Assembly (NCBI GenBank): GCA_035559815.1
Contig: DATMAT010000044.1
Coordinates: 24,233 to 88,232, forward strand
Length of the DNA stretch: 64,000 bases
Direction: 5' to 3'
Source of the DNA: Thermodesulfobacteriota bacterium
GTDB lineage: Bacteria > Desulfobacterota_D > UBA1144 > Nemesobacterales > CSP1-2
The notes under the pieces were generated by a model that saw nothing but the letters and a program-made list of their open reading frames with translations, was not told the origin of the DNA and did no database searches. The position numbers and the translations under genes are program-made. Shown here in pieces: positions 8,290-17,129 of the stretch (position 1 is its first letter; each line of letters begins with the position of its first letter).

Positions 8290-9570
8290 CTAACTTAGCG
8301 GACTCCGAAAGGTCTCTCGGAGTTTGAGAAATATAAGTAGTGAAATCAGAGCACTTACGATAAGACAAATACTAGGCGCCGTTTTACTGCCAGTCTCTTT
8401 AATCAGATAAGTTGCGATAAGAGGCGCCGTGCCTCCGAAGACGGCAAACCCAATATTATATCCCAGAGACATGGCACTCATGCGCACCCGCGTTGGGAAG
8501 AGCTCCACAAGCATTGCCCCAAAAGGACCAAAAACCATCGCCAGACCAATGGCAAAGACCACCTGTCCAGCCAGGTCATACAGAACCTTGTCTTGTGAGA
8601 TTAGAAGAAACAGGGGGTAGGATAGGATCGCAATTATTAAGGAACCGGCAATCAGCAATGGCTTTCTCCCCAGGCGGTCGGAAATGGCTCCCATGAGAGG
8701 GGTTAGTACCATAAGGACAATCATGCTTATCGTGTTAATCTCCAAGGCCGAGGAATAAGGCACATTAGTCTCAGTTGAAAGAAAGGTTATCAAGTAAACA
8801 AAAATCATATAGAAAGTAACAGAGCCTACGCAGGTCGCACCCACGGTGGTTAGTGTTTCTTTACGGTAATGAGTGAGTGCCTCACGGATCGGTGCTTTTG
8901 AAACGTTCCCCGAGCTTTCCAATGATTTAAAGATTGGAGATTCCTCTATACCGGTCCTCAGAAAAAGGCCGACGCCCCCAATCAAGACCCCTAAGATGAA
9001 CGGAACACGCCAACCCCAACTGGTTATCGCATCCTGAGAGAGGGCGGAAGTTATAAATGTGCTAACCGCAGACCCGAGGAGAACCCCGCAAAGCAAGCTA
9101 AAAACTGTCCAACTGCCAAAGAACCCTCGGCGTGATGGAGGGGCATGTTCCACGACAAACGAGATGGAGCAAGTAAATTCCCCGCCTATAGAAATACCCT
9201 GGATGAGACGAAGCAGAGTCAACAAAACCGGAGCGGCGACGCCAATCTGAACGTAGGTGGGTAGAACACCAAGAAGTGTCGTTGGGATGGCCATCAGGAT
9301 CACTGACAGCATCAGCGCCCTTTTCCGCCCGACCCTATCACCGACAAAGCCAAAGATAGCAGCTCCCAGTGGACGCATGAGAAACCCTAGTGCGAAGACC
9401 CCGAATGTAGAAAGTAGCGAGGCCAGCTCGTCCTTTGCCGGGAAAAAGAGCTTTGCAATGATAGGGGCAAAGGAACCATACAGGGCAAAATCGTACCATT
9501 CCAAGACGTTTCCTACGGAACCGGCAACCAGGGTCTTCTTCTGGTGTGGGGTTATAGTTTTCAATCGCAT
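8290..9570 (-). CDS. MFS transporter, metabolite:H+ symporter (MHS/ProP-like)
   Basis: This 426-residue inner-membrane protein has about 12 membrane helices. GNVLEWYDFALYG at the start, GDRVGRKRALMLSV in the first cytoplasmic loop and SDRLGRKPLLIAGS in the middle are hallmarks of the MHS subfamily, which takes up dicarboxylates, aromatic acids, betaine or proline with protons. An AAGGAG ribosome binding site precedes the ATG. It lies 250 bp downstream of the UbiD-family gene on the same strand, so its substrate may be the acid that the enzyme decarboxylates. That link is inference from position only. Confidence 0.88.
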   Translation of the reverse strand: MRLKTITPHQKKTLVAGSVGNVLEWYDFALYGSFAPIIAKLFFPAKDELASLLSTFGVFALGFLMRPLGAAIFGFVGDRVGRKRALMLSVILMAIPTTLLGVLPTYVQIGVAAPVLLTLLRLIQGISIGGEFTCSISFVVEHAPPSRRGFFGSWTVFSLLCGVLLGSAVSTFITSALSQDAITSWGWRVPFILGVLIGGVGLFLRTGIEESPIFKSLESSGNVSKAPIREALTHYRKETLTTVGATCVGSVTFYMIFVYLITFLSTETNVPYSSALEINTISMIVLMVLTPLMGAISDRLGRKPLLIAGSLIIAILSYPLFLLISQDKVLYDLAGQVVFAIGLAMVFGPFGAMLVELFPTRVRMSAMSLGYNIGFAVFGGTAPLIATYLIKETGSKTAPSICLIVSALISLLIFLKLRETFRSPLS

Positions 9571-9820
9571 CGGATCGTCTCCTTCACAGCACTGGTGATT
9601 AGTTCGAACCCCTATACGGATTCAACAAAATTGGCTAAGTGACTCGCCGGATTATAGCATAGTTGGGAATTAAAAGGGAAGAACAAAAAATGGAGCTATA
9701 TGATGATCAGAAAACTCTTGTATATACTCAGCAACATCTAGAGAATTACTTAAGGCACAAAAAATCATAGAAACAGCAATTCCCGAACTGTCATTCTAAG
9801 CCAAGTTTTGACCCGGCGCT

Positions 9821-11284
9821 CTAATCGCTAAAACCGTACTTTTTCCAATTGGTTACCACTTTCTCCTGCATATCGGCAGGGTAGCCGTATTTAAAGCTGG
9901 AAATCTGAGACCGGTCAAAAGATGGCAATAGCCCATTGTACACGACCTTGGTGCTGCTGGCATCTTTCTTTTCAGCCACGGTCAGATAATGTATGAGTGG
10001 AAGCGTACTTTCATGTTTATAAAAATGGGAATCGGTATCCGGATGACAGCGGGTGGCAAAGGCCCAGACCACTTCACTCACGTTGCTGGGATCGATATCA
10101 TCGTCGAGAAGAATAACCTTGGGGATATCGAGACCGGCTTTGCTCTTGAAGATGATTTCTTTGGCCATGTGGGCCAGTTTCTTGGTGCTCTCCTCCGAAT
10201 GACCGGGCCTATTCACGGTAACGACCAGCCAGTGGAGGGCGCTTTCAAATAAACAAAAGCAACTGGCCGCCGGAAAACCATGCTTCCACAGCTCAGCTAG
10301 CACCATGGCCGCCATCACCGTCCCGCAGCAGGTATGGGTATCCTCGACCGGAACCCCGGCTACGACTACCGGTAGAATTGGATCGCTCCGATAGGTGATT
10401 GCAGAGACGTTAAAAACAGGCTGGGGCCGGGAATCCCCGGTGTAACCGGCAAATTCCCCCATAGGGCCCTCGCTCACTGTGTCGGTATGGGAAACGGTTC
10501 CTTCAATCACAATCTCGCAGGTTGCCGGAACCTTGAGGTCCACCGTTTTACAGGGGACGACCTCGATGGGTTCGCCAAAGTGGGCGCCCAGGACATCCGC
10601 CTCATCAACAAAAGCCGGTAGGTGCATGGACGAGAAAAAAGGAACCGCCGGCTCGCATCCCACGGCTAAAGCAAAGGGCATCGGCTTATTCTCTTCCTTC
10701 CACATCTGGTGAATCATGCCGATATGCTGCATAGGAACCACAAGGCCGGTCATGCGGTTTTTGTCTAGGAGCATGATTCGGGTAATGGACCAGTTTGTCC
10801 AGGAGCGGTCGGGTGTCTCTACGATAATCGTTCCCCAGGTGTTGATGTAGCGGCCGCCGTCCCCCTGGTGGAGAAAAGGGCTCGGAAATCTCAGCAGGTC
10901 CACATCCGGCCCGGTCATGATATTCTCCTGGCAGACACCAGAGCTAACCGTTTTAGGTCGTATCCCTTCTTTACCAATTGAACTTGCCAACGTGTTTATG
11001 ATTTCGTGGGCGGTTGAATGCGGCGATAATCCCAGGGAGAGGGCGATGCGGGATAGGTAAAGACCCTTTTGTCTGCTAACCCCGGCCGAGCCTCCCAGCA
11101 CCCTGAAGCCGTTTTCAATACCCTTGATTTTGTTGAAGAGCGGGGCCGGCGCCCTCAGGTCGTAGCACCTTCTGATAATTGCGCCAATCTCAAGATTCCA
11201 ATCGACCTCTACGTCTATCTCCTTTAGTTCTCCGATATCAGCTAACAAACGTAAGTATTCTCTCAGGTCTTTTATATGGGTCAT
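9821..11284 (-). CDS. UbiD-family prenylated-FMN decarboxylase
   Basis: The 487-residue protein carries the UbiD fold throughout, with the motif SEGPMGEFAGYTGD containing the catalytic Glu residues, and conserved INTWGT and DDDIDP stretches. Enzymes of this family (de)carboxylate aromatic or unsaturated acids using prenylated FMN made by UbiX. No ubiX gene is in the window. Because UbiD families are functionally diverse, ubiquinone synthesis is only one option; the MHS transporter next door argues for use of an imported aromatic acid. The start is supported by AGGGAGGA a few bases before the ATG. Confidence 0.88.
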   Translation of the reverse strand: MTHIKDLREYLRLLADIGELKEIDVEVDWNLEIGAIIRRCYDLRAPAPLFNKIKGIENGFRVLGGSAGVSRQKGLYLSRIALSLGLSPHSTAHEIINTLASSIGKEGIRPKTVSSGVCQENIMTGPDVDLLRFPSPFLHQGDGGRYINTWGTIIVETPDRSWTNWSITRIMLLDKNRMTGLVVPMQHIGMIHQMWKEENKPMPFALAVGCEPAVPFFSSMHLPAFVDEADVLGAHFGEPIEVVPCKTVDLKVPATCEIVIEGTVSHTDTVSEGPMGEFAGYTGDSRPQPVFNVSAITYRSDPILPVVVAGVPVEDTHTCCGTVMAAMVLAELWKHGFPAASCFCLFESALHWLVVTVNRPGHSEESTKKLAHMAKEIIFKSKAGLDIPKVILLDDDIDPSNVSEVVWAFATRCHPDTDSHFYKHESTLPLIHYLTVAEKKDASSTKVVYNGLLPSFDRSQISSFKYGYPADMQEKVVTNWKKYGFSD

Positions 11285-11406
11285 TTCATCCTCCCTGTAA
11301 AAGCTTCAAGATCGTCATCTTAAGATAATGCACGTCTACCACTAAAGAAAAGAAAATGTCAGTTGTGTATTCCGCCTCGCTTTATAGACAACGGCAATCC
11401 CCAGTC

Positions 11407-11474
11407 TGTCATTCTGAACGAAGTGAAGAATCCAAAGAAGATTTAGATCCTTCGCATTCTGCTCAGGATGACAT
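11407..11474. repeat. dispersed hairpin repeat (TGTCATTCTGAAC family)
   Basis: The left end reads TGTCATTCTGAACGAAGTGA and the right end CTCAGGATGACA, which are inverted copies of each other. Related copies occur at about 12427-12608, 19626-19680, 21760-21955, 22015-22135 and 51970-52035. It lies in the spacer between the UbiD and DUF1059 genes. Confidence 0.7.
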
Positions 11475-11520
11475 TCTTCTTCTGATCAAATATAGACTTT
11501 CACACAGGAGTGCATACAGA

Positions 11521-11697
11521 TTATTCGTCTTCGATATTGGCTTTCACCATTTCCAGTAGCTCCGGCGTCGGTTCTAAGCCGTGCTCCTTGGCATGGACTC
11601 CCGCTTTTTGGAGCACCTCTTCCACATCTTTGCCCCGGATTACGTGGTTGCAGTCGGAGCTGGGATTGACCTTGTTACAATAAATAACCTTGCCCAT
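11521..11697 (-). CDS. small DUF1059-family protein
   Basis: The 58-residue product begins MGKVIYCNKVNPSSDCNHVI and ends with TPELLEMVKANIEDE. It keeps the Cys-containing strand followed by the EEVLQKAGVHAKEHG helix that characterises DUF1059. The function of the family is unknown; the two Cys may bind metal. An upstream in-frame extension exists, but GAGGAGGGG at 11704-11712, 6 nt before this ATG, fixes the start. It is probably cytoplasmic and transcribed alone. Confidence 0.75.
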   Translation of the reverse strand: MGKVIYCNKVNPSSDCNHVIRGKDVEEVLQKAGVHAKEHGLEPTPELLEMVKANIEDE

Positions 11698-12053
11698 TTG
11701 TATCCCCTCCTCTAGGTTGATTAACGTCACATTCTCAAGAACATAAACCAATCGTCCCTATAAATCAAATGGCAAATGCACACAGACTGTATTATTCAAC
11801 GGTAAAAAGGAATCTTCAACCCGGGTTGTCTGTCTAATAGCTCGTCTAGTTCCTTTAGCCAATCGATATCTTTGCCTACCTTTATCTATCTGGCTTTCTG
11901 TATGTCACAATCTCTTGACCCGAATCCGATTCTCCTATACTGTGTGTAATAGTATGGATCAAAATTATAAAATCATACCCATACCTAACTTAATATTTGT
12001 CCGGAGAGTAGAGTTAAAAGAAAATAATTTTAAAATAAGGGGGGGGTAAAGTC
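11698..12053. other. spacer upstream of a small plus-strand gene; possible promoter
   Basis: I see no gene in these 356 bp. TTGACC at 11915-11920 with TATACT at 11936-11941 could be a sigma70-type pair for the gene at 12054, although the 15-bp spacing is short. Confidence 0.3.
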
Positions 12054-12368
12054 ATGATAGTTGCACGCTGGAATATCGAAGCGCGTTTTGGTCATAAACA
12101 GACCGCAATAGACCTTATTAAGAAATGGAATAAAGAAATTGGAGCCAAAATTGGGTGGAAAAAGGACAAGGTGAGAGTGCTCACCGGCTCAGTCGGTGCA
12201 CCGGAATCATCCATCCAGGTAGAGATACTGCTCAAGGACCTTAGCGAGCTTAACGCCTCTTGGGAGAAACTAGCGACAATCGAAGCCCATAAGCAGTGGG
12301 GCAAGGACCTTGAGCCTTATATCGTTTCGGGCACATCCAGGTGGGAGATATTTCGCGTAGTAGTTTAA
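12054..12368 (+). CDS. small alpha/beta protein of unknown function
   Basis: The 104-residue protein is preceded by an AAGGGGGGGG-like ribosome binding site. It reads as a beta-alpha-beta pattern (MIVARWNIEARFGHKQTAIDLI, then VRVLTGSVG, VEILLKDLSELNASWEKLA and RWEIFRVVV), which is what dimeric ferredoxin-like (NIPSNAP or ABM type) proteins look like. No catalytic residues stand out and I cannot assign a function. It is flanked by spacers rich in dispersed repeats and appears monocistronic. Confidence 0.6.
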   Translation: MIVARWNIEARFGHKQTAIDLIKKWNKEIGAKIGWKKDKVRVLTGSVGAPESSIQVEILLKDLSELNASWEKLATIEAHKQWGKDLEPYIVSGTSRWEIFRVVV

Positions 12369-12688
12369 ACTGCAATAGTCAAGATTTCTTCTGTCGGACA
12401 ATGTAAGTATTATTCTCACTCTCTGTCATGCTGAATACTGAAATTAATTCAGCACAAGCTTGGTTCAGCATCCGATCTTTTTTACGAAAGAGATTCCTCA
12501 CATACGTTCGGAATGACAAATGAGAGTGTCATTTCGACCAGAGGGAGAAAACTTAGCCTTCGAGAAATCCTGAAAACCGAGTAGCTCCCGAAACTAGTTC
12601 GGGGATGACAGCTAAAAAACATATTTTCTTAAGGTACTGTTATTTCAGCTTTCTAGGTGAGTGAGTGATACCAGTTTTAAGACTAAGT
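12369..12688. repeat. spacer filled with dispersed hairpin repeats
   Basis: There is no gene here. CTGTCATGCTGAATACTGAA (from 12426) pairs loosely with CGGAATGACA near 12520, and GTGTCATTTCGACC near 12528 pairs with CGGGGATGACAGC near 12600. They are members of the TGTCAT...ATGACA family seen elsewhere in the window. Confidence 0.6.
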
Positions 12689-15600
12689 TTACTCTTTTTT
12701 AAATTCTATAATCTCCTTCTCAACTTCTGGATAAATGTTATCAATCTCTTCTTGGACATCTATAGTTTTTTGAATGGCAGTGGCAACCCTGCAGTAGTGC
12801 TTTATATCGTCAAGGGATAGCCTTCTTCCCCTTCTGTCCTTAAGCCACTTTTCGCATACCTGATAGCCTCCAATCTGGTATTCCCAAACCTCTTTTCTTA
12901 CACCTTCAAAATATTGATCGTTGTTTATGTAAATTCTGGGCAGGGATTCTTTAGCGTCAGACACGAATGTCTGACCTGCGGGTTCGTATTTTATCTTCTC
13001 GACCTTGTCATCTCCCTTGCCCTGGAATCTGGCAACGGGTGGGTCAAGCTCTTCTGATTTTAGCAAATGCAAGTCAGCAAGCCTCTTCCCAAGCTCTGCC
13101 ATTCTACTAAAGACTTCGTAATCTTTCGTGAAAGGAACTCTCGGAAAATCTATCTTAAGAAATTGAGCATATTTAGTGCGGTAGATGTTAGAGTAAAGAA
13201 CAGCATAGATGTAATAGAAGATATTGGGACAGACATTCTTGTCTGTCACCACTTTCCTGTCTGTCACATCAGCATCTGCCACTTCTTTTTGATCAGGCAG
13301 GAATGCCTGACCTACCAAATCGCTTCCGGCCACATTAAAATACCAACCATGATAATCCCATGGGCTTTCGGTCAATCCGCTTTTCACCGGGTTGTTCAAC
13401 ATATAATCTAACTTTTCATTCAATTCATTCTGGTCTCTTATAATCCTGTCAAAGGATTCATCCTGCCAGATAGAACCGGAGGTTTCTTTTTTGGTAGGAT
13501 AGACATTCTTATCTGTCCTCTTCAGATTAATCCGCCTGGCTGATACTCCTTTAATGCCCTTCATTATCCTGCTGAGGTCATATTCCTCTCTTGGAGTAAG
13601 TAAAATATGAACGTGGTCGGGCATAACGATAGCTGCAATAAGCGTATAAAACTTTTCATTGCCATCCACAATGTGATTTAAAACGAGTTTCTGTTCCTCG
13701 ACAGACAACTCGCCTTGAGCCGTTCTGAAGGTAATAAAGTACGTTGCCCCTTTCAATCTCCAGTGTGGCAGATGCCTTCTGGTAATTTTGATGTCATCGG
13801 CATTTTCGGCCTCATTAATATCGGTGGGACGGACATTTTTGCCCATCACATTAATACCGGTAGGACAGACATTCTTGTCTGTCACCTCCTTGTATTTGTT
13901 TGTGTCATGCAGGAATGCCTGACCTGCCGAATCTTTTTTGATACAGACATTCCTTTCTGTCCCATTATTGTATGTACTGGAAAGGATGGCAAAGAGTTCA
14001 GGATTAATATTCGGCTTCCTTCCACCTGCCCTTTGCTTGTGGTTAAACAGGTCTTTTTTACCAGTGTCAGGGTAAAGATAGAGTGGAGCTTGTTGAATAA
14101 TCCCTTTGCTACTTAAAAAAGTCCTATTATCTACTATATGTTCACTAACAAGAAAATGACTGTAATCTTCCCCCAAAGAAACTTGTCTCATAAAACAAAT
14201 TGAAAGATTATTAGTTAGCATATGTCGCATGACTTCTTTTCGAGAACGTTCGATAACCGCATCGTGATAGAAAATCCATTGGGTATCAAATGGTCTATAT
14301 AAAATCTGCGTAATTGAGTTTTCCCAATTTTCGTCTTTTCTCACATTCTCTCGTGCAGTTTTTAGTTTCCAATTTGACTTATCCTTCAGGTTGAAGGTCT
14401 GCCTTATAATTTCATCCGGTATCTTTTTATCTGAAAACATCCTAATACGCCGTTTAAGTAATTCTTTATCAGCATCAATCACAAAACTATCTCTTGAAGT
14501 TACAATGCCAACGCTATTTATCGGGAAAATATCCGTTATCTTTGGGTTCCTTTCATAACTTTCCAAAAGCCCCTCATGCCTAGGAACAAAAAGATAAAAC
14601 TCAGATTTGGGTAATATCGATTTCCATCTAGTAGTTTTTATTTCATTATTTTCGAGCCAATCATATTTATTCTCCCTTAATCCCCAAAGCTCCGAATGGC
14701 CAACTTCACAAGTGTCAGGCAAGAATGTCTGACCTCTCCGTTTGTTTTTTATAAAAAGAGCAATAGCTACTCCCTGCTTTATGTCAAAGACGTTTTCGTC
14801 CTTTGAACCATCAGGGCATTTTTCCTTCTTCAAGCTGTTGCCGTGTAAATCCAAAATGTAAATCTCATTGAAACTGTTCATAAGGGACTGGCGCATTCCC
14901 CTGAATGTTGGGTTGTCAAGATAGCTGTGGTTGGTAATAAATCCCAAAATCCCCTCACCGGCCTGGTCAATCTTCCACTGGGCAAAGCGGATAAACTTCA
15001 CGTAATCATCTTGCAGCCACTTGGGATTTTTCTCACGGAGAGGCCTTCCATCTACCCGGTAGTAAGTTTTGATTTCATCCGAAATCCATTCGCCGATGTT
15101 TGAGGAATGCCCCGAATAAGGCGGATTGCCCAGGATTACAAGAATAGGTTGTTCCTTTTTCACTCTTCCCGCTAAGTGTGATTCCTCAGAGAGAGAAGCC
15201 ATTCCGGGAAGCTCCGTTTGGGCTAGCTCTTCCATCTCAAGAGTGTTTGTGAGATAGAGCTTGAATCTGTCGTCTTTCTGTAATTTATAGCCAAGCTCTT
15301 CGAGAAGGAACGACATCTTCAAATGTCCTACGGCATAAGGAGCCATCATCAGTTCAAAGGCATAGTAGTTTTTGAGAATATGCTCTTTTATGAGATTTTC
15401 CTTTCCGCCTTCACCGTACTTTGAAACAAATTCCTCAACCGCCAGTTTTGCCGCCTCGGCAAGGAATGTGAGCGTTCCTGCTGCAGGGTCCAAAACAGTA
15501 ACCGAGTTATCGGCAAAACCGTCTGACTTTCCGAACTTTTCCTTAAGGATTAGGTGAAGCGAACGCACGATGTAGGAAACCACCGCTTCTGGCGTGTAAT

Positions 15601-16660
15601 AAACTCCCCGCCTTTCCCTTGTTTCCGGGTCATACTGGGCCAGGAATGTCTCGTAGAAATGGACTATAGGGTCTTTGCCTTTTCCTTCATGGAAATACTG
15701 GTGAAGTATCTTTTTTACATCGGTAACCGCTAGAACCTCGGAAATATCATCAACAATCCATTCCATCTGTTGAGGCAAGTCTCCCAGTGAAATAAACCTG
15801 AATACATCTCTTAAAATTCCTATCGTTCTTGGAATCCGGTCATAGGCAAGTTTTCTATTAAAGCCGTTCTCGGAACGGGTTCGGGCAGCGAAGAGCCCGT
15901 AGGTAATGGTTTGTGAGTAAAGGTCCGCAAAATCCTCTTTGGTAAGACCGCTTATGAGGTATTTCTTGAATGCCTCGTAAAAACCATGTAGAACATTGGG
16001 GCGGACATCCTTGTCCATCACATTAATACCGGTAGGACAGACATTCCTGTCAGTAACCTCCTTGTATTTGTTTGAGTCAGGCAGGAATGCCTGACCTACC
16101 GATTTTAATTCTTGTGTAACAACTTCGTCTTTAAGGAACCGGGTCCTTTTCGCTAATTCTATGGCCAGGGTTTTAGCATCATAGACTTTGGGAAGTGAAA
16201 AGGAAAAGAACCTTTCTAGTAAGCTAAGAAACTCCTCTTCGTTCTCAACCGGGGGAACACCTTTGAGTTTATGCATAACATAGGGCCTTGCAATAAACGT
16301 CTTTTTATCTAGAATCCCTTGCCGGTAAAGCCTGAATTCAAAGAAATTGGTCAGTAAAAGATTTGGGAAGGTGTGTAAATAACGCTTTAGTTGTTCTGTT
16401 GTTTCTACCTGGTCTAAGTAAGTTACTGTTGGGGCTTTAGCTTCGATGTAACCAAAGATATGTTGTTTGCCATCCCATAACCGAAAATCCGGATTACCGG
16501 CCTCCGTTTTCTTGGGAAGGGTTGTGATGTGAACATTCTTCTTCCCTATCGATGCCGCATACTCGTTTAAAAGGTTTTCAAGAGCGGTGTAATAACTCTC
16601 TTCCCTTGCATCTCCACGGTTCGTGATTTCGTGCAGGTTTTTTAGATAGGATTTTAACAT
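12689..16660 (-). CDS. type ISP-like restriction-modification enzyme with embedded RAYT domain and palindromes
   Basis: This 1323-residue single-chain enzyme should methylate adenine and cut unmodified DNA. An N-terminal PD-(D/E)XK nuclease shows D58 and E73-x-K75 (GNPDFR, GYIEAKA). The methyltransferase core has DPAAGTLTF near 391 and catalytic NPPY at 512-515. The C-terminus (IFYYIYAVLYS to IGGYQVCEKWLKDRRG) matches the target-recognition part of the type ISP family. No helicase domain is visible between nuclease and methylase, so it is closer to short single-chain variants. In-frame insertions interrupt it at four places: near 189-220, 643-650, 896-1146 (a whole transposase domain) and 1229-1236. 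It is therefore several hundred residues longer than expected. The frame is nevertheless open throughout. GAGGAA before the ATG supports the start. Whether the enzyme is active is unknown. Confidence 0.85.
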   Translation of the reverse strand: MLKSYLKNLHEITNRGDAREESYYTALENLLNEYAASIGKKNVHITTLPKKTEAGNPDFRLWDGKQHIFGYIEAKAPTVTYLDQVETTEQLKRYLHTFPNLLLTNFFEFRLYRQGILDKKTFIARPYVMHKLKGVPPVENEEEFLSLLERFFSFSLPKVYDAKTLAIELAKRTRFLKDEVVTQELKSVGQAFLPDSNKYKEVTDRNVCPTGINVMDKDVRPNVLHGFYEAFKKYLISGLTKEDFADLYSQTITYGLFAARTRSENGFNRKLAYDRIPRTIGILRDVFRFISLGDLPQQMEWIVDDISEVLAVTDVKKILHQYFHEGKGKDPIVHFYETFLAQYDPETRERRGVYYTPEAVVSYIVRSLHLILKEKFGKSDGFADNSVTVLDPAAGTLTFLAEAAKLAVEEFVSKYGEGGKENLIKEHILKNYYAFELMMAPYAVGHLKMSFLLEELGYKLQKDDRFKLYLTNTLEMEELAQTELPGMASLSEESHLAGRVKKEQPILVILGNPPYSGHSSNIGEWISDEIKTYYRVDGRPLREKNPKWLQDDYVKFIRFAQWKIDQAGEGILGFITNHSYLDNPTFRGMRQSLMNSFNEIYILDLHGNSLKKEKCPDGSKDENVFDIKQGVAIALFIKNKRRGQTFLPDTCEVGHSELWGLRENKYDWLENNEIKTTRWKSILPKSEFYLFVPRHEGLLESYERNPKITDIFPINSVGIVTSRDSFVIDADKELLKRRIRMFSDKKIPDEIIRQTFNLKDKSNWKLKTARENVRKDENWENSITQILYRPFDTQWIFYHDAVIERSRKEVMRHMLTNNLSICFMRQVSLGEDYSHFLVSEHIVDNRTFLSSKGIIQQAPLYLYPDTGKKDLFNHKQRAGGRKPNINPELFAILSSTYNNGTERNVCIKKDSAGQAFLHDTNKYKEVTDKNVCPTGINVMGKNVRPTDINEAENADDIKITRRHLPHWRLKGATYFITFRTAQGELSVEEQKLVLNHIVDGNEKFYTLIAAIVMPDHVHILLTPREEYDLSRIMKGIKGVSARRINLKRTDKNVYPTKKETSGSIWQDESFDRIIRDQNELNEKLDYMLNNPVKSGLTESPWDYHGWYFNVAGSDLVGQAFLPDQKEVADADVTDRKVVTDKNVCPNIFYYIYAVLYSNIYRTKYAQFLKIDFPRVPFTKDYEVFSRMAELGKRLADLHLLKSEELDPPVARFQGKGDDKVEKIKYEPAGQTFVSDAKESLPRIYINNDQYFEGVRKEVWEYQIGGYQVCEKWLKDRRGRRLSLDDIKHYCRVATAIQKTIDVQEEIDNIYPEVEKEIIEFKKE
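12956..12975. repeat. coding palindrome, type B
   Basis: GTCAGACACGAATGTCTGAC is a perfect 8-bp stem with a 4-nt loop. On the coding (minus) strand it reads in frame as GQTFVSD within the target-recognition region of the restriction enzyme. Confidence 0.75.
13224..13975 (-). mobile_element. REP-associated tyrosine transposase (RAYT) domain nested in the enzyme gene
   Basis: Between the host stretches ending in AILSSTY and resuming at IFYYIYAVLYS lies an insert of about 750 bp. Its core (about 13335-13815) encodes a Y1 transposase: RRHLPHWRLKGATYFITFRT at the start, the HUH-type VMPDHVHILLTP, and LDYMLNNPVKSGL with the expected tyrosine. It looks full length (about 155 residues). It is flanked by palindromes: type A at 13943-13960, 13864-13883 and 13828-13847 with type B at 13904-13923 on one side, and type B at 13293-13310 with type A at 13228-13247 on the other. 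One type A copy (13498-13517) sits inside the domain. RAYTs normally stand alone and mobilise REP palindromes; here one is read through as part of another protein. Confidence 0.82.
14714..14733. repeat. coding palindrome, type B
   Basis: GTCAGGCAAGAATGTCTGAC reads on the minus strand as GQTFLPD, in the same frame as the other type B copies. It sits between the host stretches GVAIALFIKNKRR and ELWGLRENKYDWL of the methylase. Confidence 0.75.
16001..16095. repeat. cluster of three coding palindromes (A, A, B)
   Basis: Type B GTCAGGCAGGAATGCCTGAC at 16076-16095 encodes VGQAFLPD. Type A copies near 16036-16053 and 16001-16019 encode TDRNVCPT and DKDVRPN. Together they add about 35 residues between the nuclease and methylase parts of the restriction enzyme. 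The downstream cluster at 13828-13923 has a closely similar layout (NKYKEVTD between B and A copies), so the cluster was probably copied as a block. Confidence 0.78.
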
Positions 16661-17082
16661 TCAGTTCCTCATTTTATCTTTCTGGTCGATTTTTGCAAAT
16701 GACGATTGATAGAGTAATTTTTATCAGAAGACACTGCTGTCCAAATAATTGAGAATCAATAGATTCACCTTTGTAAAATAAGGTTCTTAGACAGGTAAAA
16801 CATCTTTTTAAAATCAGGTTCCCCTGTTTTATGTTTGCTATGTAAGCGCCAGCCTAACCCCATTCGTCGAAACAGCCTTTTAACCCCCAAATCTCTCCTC
16901 CCCCCTTAGCGGGTGATTAAAGGTGGGGATTCTTTTTTGCCCCATCCTATCCCCCCACAAGGGAGGAAGGGATAATTGCTTTTATGCTGTCATTGTGGGC
17001 GAAGCGAAGCAATCCGTTATTTTGGACAAGTTCGATCAGAAAACTAAACATGATTTATAGTATTATGGCACCTACGTTTTAT
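16661..17082. other. spacer with dispersed hairpins, no gene
   Basis: This divergent spacer separates the restriction enzyme from the toxin-antitoxin pair. It carries a CCCCCCTTAGCGGG / CCCCCCACAAGGGAGG repeat around 16905-16975, of the same kind as those near 17763-17850, 19960-20000 and 36036-36150. I see no gene. Confidence 0.5.
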
Positions 17083-17114
17083 GTTATATTAATATGCTGG
17101 CATATTAATATAAC
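17083..17114. promoter_or_regulatory. perfect 15-bp inverted repeat, likely operator of the toxin-antitoxin pair
   Basis: GTTATATTAATATGC at 17083-17097 and GCATATTAATATAAC at 17100-17114 are exact inverted copies separated by TG. The repeat ends 15 bp before the antitoxin ATG and overlaps the AT-rich region where a promoter would lie. RHH antitoxins bind such symmetric sites to repress their own operon, so this is the probable autoregulatory operator. Confidence 0.75.
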
Positions 17115-17129
17115 AGTGGAGGTTCAATA

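Noticed and set aside
13067..14116. Plus-strand open frames opposite the restriction enzyme
   Set aside because: They are open because palindromes read similarly on both strands (DILVCHH and ECLTYQ peptides). The minus-strand frame has conserved domains.
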